Shown here: one piece after another, positions 10,437 to 22,110 of the stretch
How positions within the stretch are numbered: position 1 is the first letter of the stretch
How the letters are laid out: the number at the start of each line of letters is the position of its first letter
Source: Ischnura elegans
Lineage: Eukaryota > Arthropoda > Insecta > Odonata > Coenagrionidae
Assembly (NCBI RefSeq): GCF_921293095.1
Contig: NC_060259.1
Span: forward strand, 43,629,812 to 43,693,811
DNA length: 64,000 nt
Reading direction: 5' to 3'
Translations under genes and position numbers: made by a program
The notes under the pieces: generated by a model
Told to the model about the DNA's origin: nothing
Seen by the model: the letters and a program-made list of their open reading frames with translations, nothing else
Databases searched by the model: none

Positions 10437-13400
10437 CATATATCTTCAATTCCTCAAGTAAGTGGTTGAGATTTCGTAAATTCCACGTTGTTTTTATGTG
10501 AAAAACCCTGAACTGAAAGAAACCCATTCTTAAAAGAATCATTTTTACCATAATACGCAGGTGTTGAAACCGGTCAGGGTTTACGAAGTTAAAAGTTGCA
10601 TAGAAATAATAACATTTCAATCTCTTTATTTAGCTATGGTTCAGATCTTAGATTTCCGTAATCCGTGTTCGAGTGAAGTTTTTCTGTTTGCTTTGGCTGA
10701 TTTCTCATTTCATTGTAATCCGCGCTCTCCTTGATGTCCTTTTGAGCAAAACCATACGGACTGGTTATTTCATTTTATCTCGATTTCATTAACGTAGCAT
10801 TGTCGTAAAATTGATTTGAGTTCGATGAATTGTTGGAAACTTACGGTAAAGAATTGTGAAGTTAAAATACTTCCTCATTGTGTCCGTTTAAACTGACTGC
10901 CTCTAATGGAATAATTTACGGATTTTGGTGTTCATGCTTCTCAAAATTTTAAGTAAAATGGCTCAAGGGAAAGTAGTCCAAACCAGTGTGGCTGCTTAGC
11001 GGAGTCCCAATGCCATCCAATAGGAGGCTGATTTCTGTTGCCACTTCGGTCGCATTTTAATCGGTTTTCAAAACTTTATCTGCGGCGTGGTGATGAGTGC
11101 AATAGTATCAACTTTTTAGCAATATTGCAGCATAATGTTTGTTATTGCGAGGAATAGGATTAAAAAGCTATGACTCTGATATATAATATCATCATATGCA
11201 TTAATTTCGGTTAATACCCCTAATTATACCTTCTTTCCCCGTGAAACTCGGATCAATTCTTCGTTAAAACTTTCGCGGGTACTCGTCATGTTGAATAAAA
11301 CCTTTTGGGCTATGTCGCCGCGTCAATTCTTGGGTGGCCCCAACGTTTCCCGACCGATGCTGATATCGGATCAATTTGTTCATCAGCGAAACGAGTGGTG
11401 ACTTTTGTAAACCCATTTTAATGCGCAGTGAGTGACAACACATTTAGAGGCCAACTTGAGGACCCTCTTTCGTAATATTCGTAGTCCAAGCACTGATAAC
11501 CACCGAGGGCCTTTAATCACTCTCCAAATCTCAACGATACATTCCACTCCACCTTTTTAAAATCATTTTTCGTGCCACGAAAATCCCAGTGTTGCGTTTT
11601 ATCGACCGTTTATTTTTTTTTAATACCCATGTCTCAAAATAATGTCAAACTATTTTCCTAAAAGCCCCTATTATCTAACTCTCGATAATTTTTCAAAGTA
11701 ACAAAAATATAGGTGATGAAGTCTTTTAAGTCTCATGATTTATCACCGATTCTTTGGAAAATTCATTCATCTGCCTGTTCCGATACCGTTATCACGGCAG
11801 TCTCACTCATATCCAATCGAAGACTTGGAAAATAGAAGGTCACTTATTTCCTGATATCGAGGGAATATCCGGCCCCAAGAACCTAACCTCATTTTTCAAA
11901 GAGATTTATTCTTCGCAGCACAGAAAAGAGGTCGATTTGGGTCAATTTCCCTTTGCTCAATCCCAATTTGTGTGAATGCAAATCTGCATGTTGGTCTGGG
12001 TCACCATCTTTTCCGGGAGGCAGATGCAAAGATCTACGTGTTCGAAAGCGACAAAAATGGGCGGAAGGGAGACACAATTGGCTCTCTCAATTCTCGACGC
12101 CAGCGTTGACGCAGCTAATCTGACAGTGGCAAAGATGCTTTGGGAAAAGTCAGCCGAGGGCTCACATTTGATTGAGAAGACAAGAGAGGTGTTGGTAAGG
12201 GACAGCACGTCGATAAAAGGGTCAGCAAAGAAGATGTGACGGTCTTGATCAAAATGGGTTTTCCTATGATGTGATTTTTTCGTGTTTCTCAATTTCTTAT
12301 CCCATGTTGCAATTTTCTGTGGGGCCAAATGTAAATGAGATCCACTAAGATAAAATAAATAGACATTTCCCAACAAGGTAATAGGCATTAATAGTTTGTA
12401 TAAATCGAAAAGGGGCATGCATAGGGTGATATTGTCAAATTATATATTTATCTGGTTATAAATTATTTCGATTTAAACTCAAGTCCCTTTGGTCGAATAA
12501 TTCACCCAAATGTCATTAACATTTGACAATGACTCTTGTATTTTATTAAAATAATGAAGTTGTTCGTGTGAATAAAGATATTTCAATTAAATATTCCTTC
12601 AAATTCATTATTTTTTACCTATAAAAACTCATGAAATCTCTTATATTAATGCTAATTTACTGTTTAAACCTTTATCGTGTTTATTTCTCGCGCTATAAAG
12701 AAGCAATATAATAAGATGCTCTTGGTGGACGCAAATAGAAGCTTCACCTCTCATTTTCTATTGAAACTGCATAAATAGGCATTCCACACATCAAAAGGAC
12801 TCTTCAGGTGGATTGAGTGTACGCTGAATAGTGTGGCATGCTTTATTACTAGCACATGCGCCAGTCATTCGGACTCGTTTTCTATTTGGTTATGGGGAAA
12901 TGGAATTGCTTGGAAAGCTTCGTATTTTTATCGGGAAGTTAATGCCATTGAAAAACACCCACATGCCATCCTCGAGGACACATCATCGTCTTTGTGAGCG
13001 TGGGAATCATGCGGTGTAGTAGCAGAGACAAGGAGAGCTTAAGTCTTTTAGATTTCCTGAGCAGAAAGAAAGGCTCTTGCGTGGTGAAAGGGATATCCGG
13101 GTGCCAGCACATAGATTTCCTCACCATTTGTGGGAACATTGTTCTGTACATTTTGGCGCATAACGAAATTTTTATATTGCTCAGCCAACCAAAAGAGAAT
13201 CAAAATTGATGTACAAATCAACATTTGCTTTTAGAATAAACATTTGAGAATAGCTTTTGAGAAATAATTAATTATCACTGATAACTATATACTATAAAGC
13301 TATACTTAACTTGAGATATTGAAGGGAGCCATCAATAGTTATGATCACATTTTTCCTCGTAACAAAAATTAATGTCTCGCTTCGGCTGATGAAAAAAAAT

Positions 13401-13991
13401 ATTAAACCTTTGTTTTCATTGACTGTGAAAGTCTCATTCTCGACGGGAAATTTTTCAATAAAAAGTTGCTCTTTGAATTCAACGCATTGTTTTTTAAATA
13501 CCCTTATTTTCTTTAGGATATAACAGAAAATTCTCGTTACTAGAACTAATCTCAGCATTGAAATTTTCCAAAATTGCAGTTCTGAATGTGGTTTGCTGCT
13601 ATTGTGCTGATGACGGGTCATTAATCGATGGCTCATATTGCTTTTTTCTCCGATGTCACAATTATCATACTAATAATTACCTTTTCCATTAAACAATTTT
13701 CATGTTCTTTCTGAATGAACTTCATCATTAGCGGAAAGAATGGAAAATATAACAGATTGAATGCTGTCGATATCACAGGAGATGAGAAAAGTGAAAAAGA
13801 ATCCAAGAAGTGTAATGGAAATGAAATTAGTAACTCAATGACTAATAGAGAAGTTCCCTTAAATTGGGTTCAGCCTGTGAAGAATCTTGTCTTGACATGA
13901 CTTTTTCTCTGGGAAAAAGGCATCGATCTCCACCAGTAGTGAACAGCGAGTATCTGAACAAAATAAAAGCATTGATGAACTCAGAGACTCG
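10437..13991. other. No recognised gene; possible decayed coding DNA
   Basis: The longest frames are 153 codons on the minus strand (11957-12418) and 87 codons on the plus strand (11976-12239). They overlap and neither shows a domain I know. The plus-strand frame has a less AT-rich composition and contains GGTAAGG near 12192-12202, which could be a splice donor, but this is weak. The remainder is AT-rich and unassigned. Confidence 0.35.
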
Positions 13992-14058
13992 ATTTTACAT
14001 TACCTATAGATTATATGCCTCGAGACTCGAGGCATATAATCTATAGGTAATGTAAAAT
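13992..14058. repeat. Perfect 67-nt palindrome
   Basis: The 33-nt arms 13992-14024 and 14026-14058 are exact reverse complements around a single central A. The centre is CTCGAGACTCGAG. Such a one-base loop suits a cruciform or a fold-over duplication, not a microRNA precursor. No flanking target duplication is evident. Confidence 0.9.
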
Positions 14059-14680
14059 AATAGGGAGATTGATGGATTGAAGCTCATCCCAGTTCTGTCA
14101 ATAATACCTTCAAACCTTTGATAGCGCTTTAATTTTCGGCCCTTGTTAGTTGCGATATGATCGCGAAATTCTTGCTTTCATTTCCTTCATAGAATTTCAC
14201 TGTCTTTTGTATTCATCAGATTCAGTAATGCATTGAAAATAAGGTCATGCAGAATGCTTTCCTTCCGTCCTTTTCCATTCCATCTTTGCCACATAATGGG
14301 CATGCAAGAAAAACTTTTTGATCGCATTTTTAAGTCCTTCTGCCTTACAGGGATGACATTGTGGTACATCTATGCCAAGAAGAAAAGACCAGGAAAATCA
14401 TTAATGGAAGCCAAATAACTTGACCTTTACGGCATTTAATGACTTTCTTTTCGGATTGCATCAGAGTAAAAGACATCACCCCGGGAGCAGCCATTGAATA
14501 CCAATCATCTCTCAATTCTTTTCGGTGCATTCAGCTAGGAGGAAAATAGACGAACAAATAAATATCTTCGCGTTTAAAGTTAAAGAAACTCCTACTCCTA
14601 CCACCCTCCCAGAGGGAACGTATAAAAATAGTCGTCTCCTCTTCCTTTTCATGCGATTCAATGTGTACTCCGAAGGAAAT
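14059..14680. other. No recognised feature
   Basis: Short overlapping frames on both strands and no domain. This is a transition into the GC-rich patch that follows. Confidence 0.4.
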
Positions 14681-15330
14681 TTTCCCACGCACGGGGAGTG
14701 GGGGAAGGGATGCACCCTCGTTGAGATGTTTGAAGAGGTGTGGACGCACGGCGGTCACAATAGGCCGGGCTGGGTGGGGGGGGGGCGCGATATTTAGTCT
14801 CACGGCATGACACGCTGCCTGATGCAAGCGACGAGTAGTTGCTTCTCTTTCGCATTCATAGAGGGGGGAGAGAGGCGGTAAAGAGGCCGTGCGCGTCATA
14901 GGGGGGGGGGGACGAGGCTGTGTCTCCGGGAGGCTGGCCCGAGGAGCTCGCTTCGCAGTGGCTCGGCAGCCCACATGGTGAGTGGAGGGAGAACTAGCGG
15001 GCGAAGGGTGGTTTGCCTCCAAAGGAAGAGCGACTCGCGTGGCCCAAGGAGAGGAGGGGATTCCCACCTCGGGAGGCCAGGTTCGACTCCTTGCGCCTCC
15101 CCGCCGTCGTCCCCCCCCCCCTCCCCTAACTCCTCGGATGTCTTTCTCCCTCGTTTCATCATTATTCTTTCTCCTTTCTCCCTTGCAAGATTCGGCTCGA
15201 GTATTACCTCTTGTCGCAACTGCGCATTCTAGATATCGATTCTGCACGTCCGCCCTTTTCTCAGGATGGGGGGCGAGAGTTCAGGAGTATGACGCCAGAT
15301 GGTGTTCCCTGAATGGCGGAGCGGGGTGAG
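14681..15330. other. GC- and CpG-rich patch
   Basis: The surrounding DNA is AT-rich, but here G/C runs (14777-14787, 14901-14912, 15111-15120) and CpG steps are dense. A 238-codon minus-strand frame and several plus-strand frames overlap because stops are scarce in GC-rich DNA. Their translations are low-complexity Arg/Pro/Ser and share no family I know. GGTTCGACTCC (15083-15093) matches a Pol III B box, but no A box or tRNA fold accompanies it. It could be a promoter or untranslated first exon of a host gene; this is inference only. Confidence 0.4.
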
Positions 15331-16518
15331 TGTCAGGGAGTCACACCATCTTTGGAGCTATTGATTCGCCTTCCACGGGGACTCGCGCCACGGATTTCAA
15401 TATCACAAATCAGTTTTCCTTTTCCTCACCCTCATTTGTCAATTCTTATTCAATCCCATCCCGACGAAACACACTTAGAGTCCCGTCCTCTGGTGTTTTC
15501 CCACCACGAACTTATTCTCCTTAGTGATTCGGTTGATGTGACGACTTTCGGAGGCGTCGATAATTGCGCCCTCCTTAGGGATCCACGCCGTCAGTTCCCA
15601 TCGCCTTTCCCACGCTCTGCCTTTAATTGCATCATCGGAACATAGGTAGATGAGGGAAATTTTTCTGTTGCAACCCGCGCTTAATTTTGCCCTCGAGTGG
15701 AAGTTTCGATCACTCTCAAGTAACGGTTTTCTCCTCGGGAATAATCTTTCCGTTCTCCTGCTGAACTTGGCTAGGGAAATTCAAAACGCTGAAGTAGCGC
15801 GCGGTTCAAAATATCGTTTCAGTCGTATCGATACATTTTCATAATCTATTATTCATGAGCATTGCGAGAAGATACGTAAAGGTACGCGATCGGCTTTTGT
15901 ACCTATAATGTCTTCCTTCTGTCTCTAAGGCCAAGGCCATCGATGAATAATAAAATAAAAATTCTCAAGATCCCTCTCATTCCTTTTTGAGGATGGCAGA
16001 ATTTTTCTGGGATATCTCTTAAATTATTCAAACGCTCCCGTATAAATTATTTGCGAGAAAAGCGTGCACCGTGGCGAATTCGACTGGGAATTCAAAGAAT
16101 ATAAATGAAGGAAGAAAAATAATAACAGTGACATTTCACTTGATTGCCTCAAATATGGAACCCCTGTGATTTTTGTGACTATGATGGCATTTAGGTCATT
16201 GAAGGGAATTGCAGTGAGCAGAAAAGGCTGATTTGAAAATAAATGCGAGTTGAACTATGTAGCGAGGCTGGAGATTAGATAGCATAACGCTAATAGCATG
16301 AAGTCTCTCCAACATTGCTTGACAGTCTCCGTGTGTCATTTTAGTTTTAGTAACTGTTAATGAAGCGCTACAAGAAACCTTTCCCCCAAACGTCGTGTGC
16401 CATCCCATAAAGTAGATGGCGTCTATCCAAGTTATCCTTAAGATTCAATTATACTCGTATTTTTCACCTTGGTTAGTAGTTTGCAAAAAAAGCTTATTTG
16501 AAAATAAATTCAATGGTA
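15331..16518. other. No recognised feature
   Basis: GC content falls back to the local average by about 15.7 kb. Frames are short and overlapping and show no domain. Confidence 0.4.
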
Positions 16519-16738
16519 ACCCTTTCTAACCCAGAGCTGTTTCTGGGACAAATTAAATTTCAAGAATTCTCTTTTTAAGAAAGTGAAGATTTTCTACTCA
16601 AACATAATTATTGTGGTAGCAGCATATTTTATCATTAAACTTAGCAGCACAAAAGAACACGCAATTTAAAACCTTCCTAAAAAAGCTGAAATGAATACAT
16701 TTTAAGTCGCTTAGAAGCAGCATTGGGTTTATAATGAG
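16519..16738 (+). mobile_element. TTAA-type MITE, copy 1 of 3
   Basis: It starts CCCTTTCTAACCCAGAGCTG and ends in a GCAGCATTGGGTT-type block followed by GAGTTAA. The interior aligns along its length with the copies at 29945 and 49504. The flanks are GTAA on the left and TTAA on the right. Imperfect inverted ends and TTAA-like flanks point to mobilisation by a piggyBac-type transposase (inference). No coding frame. Confidence 0.75.
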
Positions 16739-16930
16739 TTAAACTATTTAAAGGTTAAATCCCAGGCAGACAAGATTTATTTGCTGGAGGCCCAACTTTT
16801 ATTTAGATCGTTTATTTATGCGGTTCTTTAATCACCCGAAGAAAATTTTCGAGTGAATATAAGGCTTCCATTTTCATAATAGGGCAAATTTATCCAGGTT
16901 ATTCCCTGCATTCAATTACGCTCTTCTGAT

Positions 16931-17720
16931 GCTTAAATGGTGGCGTTGATGGGCCGGGTATTACAAACGCCCGGTGCATGCCGGTCTCGTGAGTGCAAAA
17001 GCGGATGCACACGCAGCGTGCACGTCAAAGGTCGAGCCACCACCCCTGCAACTCTCGCATCACCCCTCCTTGAGCCAAATCTACCCTCGCCCTCACTCCG
17101 GCCAAAACTTTGCACACGGAAGCCGAAGCCGGAGGAATGCGATCCAATGAAAGCAGTGTTTTATAATTATAATAAAAATCAGGCACGTGAACGAAGACTG
17201 AGGAATCATTTTCTGCTCCAGTTTTTTTTTTCCTTTCCCTTATTCCTTGGTGAGAACTTTCCTTGCATGTATCCATATATCGATCCTTCTCAGGTTGAAG
17301 TGTCTTTTACCGCTGGCGTAAGAGGGTGTACATGGATTCACTTGAGGCGGCCAAGTACACTCCGGCCTTCCACTTGCCCCTTCTTCACAATGCGTCTTCC
17401 TCCCCCCTGCCCCCAGCACCGCCTCCTCCGTCCCTGGGGCCGCTTGTGCCGACGCGGCGAAGGCCGCCTCGGGCTGTCGAACCCGCTCGCCGGTTCAAAC
17501 CGACCGCGCTTCCCGCCGACCAATCGATATAGCTCGAGCGAGGGGAAGAGTGCTGCCATCTCACCGCAGGTTCCCCAACCATTCAGGCATTCACTTCGTG
17601 AATTTTTTTTTTCATTCGCTTCTTTTCCCTCGGAGGTCTTAGAACTCAGCCCAAATGGCACCCATCCTTTTGGCCCCTTGAGGCGGGACACACGGCGCAA
17701 TGCGTCACGGGGTGTGGAGG
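16931..17720. other. Second GC- and CpG-rich patch
   Basis: The CpG density resembles the patch at 14.7-15.3 kb, with a peak at 17380-17520. A 304-codon plus-strand frame spans it (16937-17851), but its translation is Pro/Arg/Ser-rich without a domain. Competing frames lie on the minus strand. I do not call a gene. It could be a regulatory region or untranslated exon. Confidence 0.35.
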
Positions 17721-19656
17721 AGAATTGGTCCCTAAAAGACTTAATGTGTCAACCGTTAATTCACACCTGGAAATTGATTTTGAGCGGCGTAGTCATGCAG
17801 ATAGTCCATGTTTTTCTCTCTCGCGAGCGTTTTAAGCGCGTCAGACCTTGACGTGGGCGAGAGAGCGCCTCGGCTGGGAATGCGTCTCTCCAGAAACAAA
17901 GGCGGTTGGGCAGCGGGCGTACTCAAACGATCTGAATGCATTTCCTTGCATTTAGCCGCCTTATCTTGACCATTTTGCTTTTTTCTTGAAAAGCTTGCAT
18001 GGCTTCAGGCTACACTGTTTTCAACGGCTTGCTTTCACTTCACTCAATGCTATACTATAGAGAGGAAATGATTCGAACATGTGTAATCAAATCCTAATTC
18101 TTCCCAAAATGAAGTTGGTAAATAAATTTTATTTGCGACTAATTGAAGAAACGGTTGTTTTCACAGATATGGTGGTATTCATTAAGGTAAATACGATGGT
18201 GTAATTTAGCATTATTTTCTGGCCCAATAATTCCACTCCGCTGTCATGATTAGAATGTTTTTTCAATAAAAGTAGCATTGGCAATATGCTATAACTATGT
18301 CACGAAAACGATCAACTTATATATCCGCTTCAATAGTAAATCATTTATTTGTGCTTTGCACGATAAAATGACATATTCCTATTAATTATTCAGCCATTTA
18401 CCACTCATTAAACGTATTGGTGCTTGTACCCCAAAGGCTCTTGGGGGACTTTCATACCAGGAAACTTATGTGAGAGCTCTTGATGAATGATAAGTGATTT
18501 GAATTTGTAATAATTGCGTATCATATTCTGTCAATTATCTAAAATAAATGATGTCGTTATTGAATAACTAATCATTATTGCTATACAAATAAGCAATTTT
18601 ATTATTTTAGCCGATGTAAGCCTGATATTTGGATGATTTACGTATTCAGTATTGCAAGGTTGGATGGCACCGCTAAAGTTGAGGGAATACAATTTTGGTC
18701 TTCATTCCATGGTACTTTTTACATGGTAACTCAAGTACACTACGTGGCTGTTTCTTTAGTAATGCTCGTTGTTTGCCTTATTTTTCTCTGCGTTTTCTAA
18801 CGTGAAGTAAGGGTAGAAATTTAGAATCCTAGCATCTAAATGGTATAAACAGATTGAGTCTCTTCATTTTCTACAGCCATCAGATTTTACCATTGTTGAT
18901 GTAAGCTGGTTTTCAATTGACTTACAAGCCTTCCATTCTCGCACTGTTTGATGTTTAGCTTCCATGACCTACTCTAAATTTCCTAAGACCACAAATTACA
19001 ATATTACATCTGACGTTAAACACACTCAAATTTACTTTTAATCTTTTTCAACTATCTTTCACCTCAAGCTATACTCCGGAACATTCTAAAATATGATTTG
19101 CAAACCATTTGTGGTGATTATTGTGGATAATGATTCCAGGTTAGATAACTTAATTTTTTATATTTTTCACATGCTGAGGTGATTCACTTAATTGGGCGTA
19201 TAGAATTTTTAAGGATGGAATATACTAGATGACTAGACTAGATTCTTTCTAGATACATGTTTCCTAATTTCCTCTGGAGGAATACTCGATAAAATAAAAA
19301 TTTTCATCTCTTTGGTGGAAAGTTATCCCCGACACCCAACTTAATTATCCATCGCAATTTCGAATCACGTTATTTTTTGCAAATGAGGTCGGTGATAATT
19401 ACATGCAGCCAATTTTCCTTTAAATCGAATCTTTCTCCGTTGGACTTTTAATATTATGAAAAAGCTAACTTTGACCTTACAGAAATCAAATAAAATACAT
19501 TTCGAATTAGTAATTACCTAAAATGCATCGTATAAAGCAAATTTCATCGTATTATCGGTGTTTGTCAATACACGTGCCTTAATGTGATATAAGTTACTAA
19601 ATAAAGATTGGAGAGCATATAGATTGAACTTGTACTTTTGTAATTAACTTTCTGCT
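17721..19656. other. No recognised feature
   Basis: Strongly AT-rich with dense stops in all frames. I see no repeat or RNA gene. Confidence 0.5.
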
Positions 19657-19660
19657 TATA

Positions 19661-19690
<30 letters not shown>
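19657..19690. repeat. AT dinucleotide microsatellite, left border of array
   Basis: An almost pure TA run directly abutting the first 481-bp unit at AATCATTATAAC. A matching AT run borders the array on the right (22083-22110). Confidence 0.9.
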
Positions 19691-19691
<1 letters not shown>

Positions 19692-19806
19692 ATCATTATA
19701 ACACATAATAGAAATTGAAAGAAAGAGATAGAAACATAAATGCAGGACGATGACACACTGTGGCGTGGAGATGGAATGAAGGCCGAAAACACATGGAAAA
19801 AAGTTC

Positions 19807-19878
19807 ACCTGAACCGGGAATCGAACCACGGACCTTCTGCTTTCCGGGCAGATGCTCAGACCACCGAGCTATCCAGGC
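19807..19878 (-). pseudogene. tRNA-like sequence in unit 1
   Basis: 72 nt with a tRNA layout. The acceptor GCCTGGA/TTCAGGT pairs with G-U wobbles, the D arm is GCTC/GAGC, and the anticodon stem TCTGC/GCAGA closes the loop CCGGAAA (anticodon position GGA). The A box is TAGCTCGGTGG and the B box is a perfect GGTTCGATTCC. Faults: C instead of U33, two mismatches in the T stem, and a 5-nt variable loop although GGA would be serine, which needs a long one. A T6 run lies just 3'. Pol III transcription is plausible; a working tRNA is not. Confidence 0.7.
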
Positions 19879-20287
19879 TAATCTAATCTCCAGTGTTTTC
19901 GGCGGGGGTTTATACACCAAAATCCCCCGAGGTCTAGCCCTATCATTTGGCCAAGAGATGGCTCTGGGCGTAGGTCCCGCCACGAACGAACGAAGAATTC
20001 AACGCGGACAGAAGAAGAAATGGAATTAAAGATGGTCACAATCACACACACAGCAGGATAGATATAGAACATGCGTTTCGGGGAACGCTGATCCCAAGAA
20101 GAGGAAACGAACCATATAGGTCATATACATTTCAAATTCACATTCACACAGGTCGCCACAGGCGAATATACAATCATTATAACACATAATAGAAATTGAA
20201 AGAAAGAGATAGAAACATAAATGCAGGACGATGACACACTGTGGCGTGGAGATGGAATGAAGGCCGAAAACACATGGAAAAAAGTTC

Positions 20288-20359
20288 ACCTGAACCGGGA
20301 ATCGAACCACGGACCTTCTGCTTTCCGGGCAGATGCTCAGACCACCGAGCTATCCAGGC
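20288..20359 (-). pseudogene. tRNA-like sequence in unit 2
   Basis: Identical to the unit 1 copy, 481 bp away, with the same A box, B box, C33 and T-stem mismatches. Confidence 0.7.
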
Positions 20360-20891
20360 TAATCTAATCTCCAGTGTTTTCGGCGGGGGTTTATACACCA
20401 AAATCCCCCGAGGTCTAGCCCTATCATTTGGCCAAGAGATGGCTCTGGGCGTAGGTCCCGCCACGAACGAACGAAGAATTCAACGCGGACAGAAGAAGAA
20501 ATGGAATTAAAGATGGTCACAATCACACACACAGCAGGATAGATATAGAACATGCGTTTCGGGGAACGCTGATCCCAAGAAGAGGAAACGAACCATATAG
20601 GTCATATACATTTCAAATTCACATTCACACAGGTCGCCACAGGCGAATATACAATCATTATAACACATAATAGAAATTGAAAGAAAGAGATAGAAACATA
20701 AATGCAGGACGATGACACACTGTGGCGTGGAGATGGAATGAAGGCCGAAAACACATGGAAAAAAGTTCACCTGAACCGGGAATCGAACCACGGACCTTCT
20801 GCTCAGAGCCATCTCTTGGCCAAATGATAGGGCTAGACCTCGGGGGATTTTGGTGTATAAACCCCCGCCGAAAACACTGGAGATTAGATTA

Positions 20892-20963
20892 GCCTGTATT
20901 GCTGGGTGGTCTGAGCATCTGCCCGTAAAGCAGATGGTCGGTGGTTCGATTCCCGGTTCAGGT
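20892..20963 (+). pseudogene. Diverged tRNA-like sequence, first inverted unit
   Basis: It differs from the other copies at 20897, 20900, 20904, 20926, 20935 and 20940. All six are transversions. They break an acceptor pair and a D-stem pair, change the anticodon position from GGA to GTA, and alter the T stem. The B box GGTTCGATTCC and the 3' T6 run remain. No change is compensatory, so this does not look like selection for tRNA folding. Confidence 0.7.
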
Positions 20964-21372
20964 GAACTTTTTTCCATGTGTTTTCGGCCTTCATTCCATC
21001 TCCACGCCACAGTGTGTCATCGTCCTGCATTTATGTTTCTATCTCTTTCTTTCAATTTCTATTATGTGTTATAATGATTGTATATTCGCCTGTGGCGACC
21101 TGTGTGAATGTGAATTTGAAATGTATATGACCTATATGGTTCGTTTCCTCTTCTTGGGATCAGCGTTCCCCGAAACGCATGTTCTATATCTATCCTGCTG
21201 TGTGTGTGATTGTGACCATCTTTAATTCCATTTCTTCTTCTGTCCGCGTTGAATTCTTCGTTCGTTCGTGGCGGGACCTACGCCCAGAGCCATCTCTTGG
21301 CCAAATGATAGGGCTAGACCTCGGGGGATTTTGGTGTATAAACCCCCGCCGAAAACACTGGAGATTAGATTA

Positions 21373-21444
21373 GCCTGGATAGCTCGGTGGTCTGAGCATC
21401 TGCCCGGAAAGCAGAAGGTCCGTGGTTCGATTCCCGGTTCAGGT
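21373..21444 (+). pseudogene. tRNA-like sequence, second inverted unit
   Basis: Same 72-nt sequence as the left-hand units but on the plus strand, followed by GAACTTTTTTCC, a possible Pol III terminator. Confidence 0.7.
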
Positions 21445-21853
21445 GAACTTTTTTCCATGTGTTTTCGGCCTTCATTCCATCTCCACGCCACAGTGTGTCA
21501 TCGTCCTGCATTTATGTTTCTATCTCTTTCTTTCAATTTCTATTATGTGTTATAATGATTGTATATTCGCCTGTGGCGACCTGTGTGAATGTGAATTTGA
21601 AATGTATATGACCTATATGGTTCGTTTCCTCTTCTTGGGATCAGCGTTCCCCGAAACGCATGTTCTATATCTATCCTGCTGTGTGTGTGATTGTGACCAT
21701 CTTTAATTCCATTTCTTCTTCTGTCCGCGTTGAATTCTTCGTTCGTTCGTGGCGGGACCTACGCCCAGAGCCATCTCTTGGCCAAATGATAGGGCTAGAC
21801 CTCGGGGGATTTTGGTGTATAAACCCCCGCCGAAAACACTGGAGATTAGATTA

Positions 21854-21925
21854 GCCTGGATAGCTCGGTGGTCTGAGCATCTGCCCGGAAAGCAGAAGGT
21901 CCGTGGTTCGATTCCCGGTTCAGGT
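21854..21925 (+). pseudogene. tRNA-like sequence, third inverted unit
   Basis: Same 72-nt sequence on the plus strand, in the terminal partial unit. The unit is cut by the AT run about 160 bp downstream. Confidence 0.7.
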
Positions 21926-22082
21926 GAACTTTTTTCCATGTGTTTTCGGCCTTCATTCCATCTCCACGCCACAGTGTGTCATCGTCCTGCATTTATGTTT
22001 CTATCTCTTTCTTTCAATTTCTATTATGTGTTATAATGATTGTATATTCGCCTGTGGCGACCTGTGTGAATGTGAATTTGAA

Positions 22083-22110
22083 ATATATATATATATATGT
22101 ATATATATAT
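22083..22110. repeat. AT microsatellite, right border of array
   Basis: It interrupts the last unit at GAATTTGAAA, where other units continue with TGTATATGACC. It is followed by AATCATGCC, so AATCAT follows the AT run on both sides of the array. Confidence 0.85.

Larger units (their letters stand above)
19691..22084. repeat. Head-to-head array of 481-bp tRNA-bearing units
   Basis: Units start at 19691, 20172 and 20653 in one orientation, with the last cut at 20803. From 20804 the same unit continues in the opposite orientation with starts at 20804, 21285 and 21766, the last ending at 22084. All full steps are exactly 481 bp. Units look identical wherever compared except for six changes near 20897-20940. 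The junction at about 20803 joins ...CTTCTGCT to CAGAGCC... and shares a GCTCAGA-like microhomology with the unit. Each complete unit carries a tRNA-like sequence directed away from the centre. Small frames of 64-95 codons recur in every unit only because the DNA is repeated. Confidence 0.92.

Noticed and set aside
11957..12418. 153-codon minus-strand ORF as a host gene
   Set aside because: No recognisable domain, overlaps an equally plausible plus-strand frame, and no clear splice or promoter context.
15083..15093. Perfect B box as a tRNA gene
   Set aside because: No A box at the right distance and no cloverleaf can be drawn around it.
14531..15247. 238-codon minus-strand ORF
   Set aside because: Arg/Pro/Ser-rich with homopolymer Gly runs coming from poly-C/G tracts, and overlapping frames in both orientations. 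Most likely an effect of base composition.
16937..17851. 304-codon plus-strand ORF, the second longest simple frame
   Set aside because: It lies in a CpG-rich patch where stops are rare, its translation is low complexity with no domain, and rival frames overlap it on both strands.
19807..19878. Functional tRNA-Ser (GGA) gene
   Set aside because: Lacks U33, has two T-stem mismatches and a 5-nt variable loop, while serine tRNAs carry a long variable arm. Treated as tRNA-like repeat.
19691..22084. Repeated 64-95-codon ORFs in the 481-bp array
   Set aside because: They recur only because the DNA unit recurs. They overlap the tRNA-like domain on both strands and show no domain.
19691..22084. CRISPR array
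   Set aside because: The repeat is 481 bp without short repeat/spacer alternation, the orientation inverts half way, and the context is eukaryotic.
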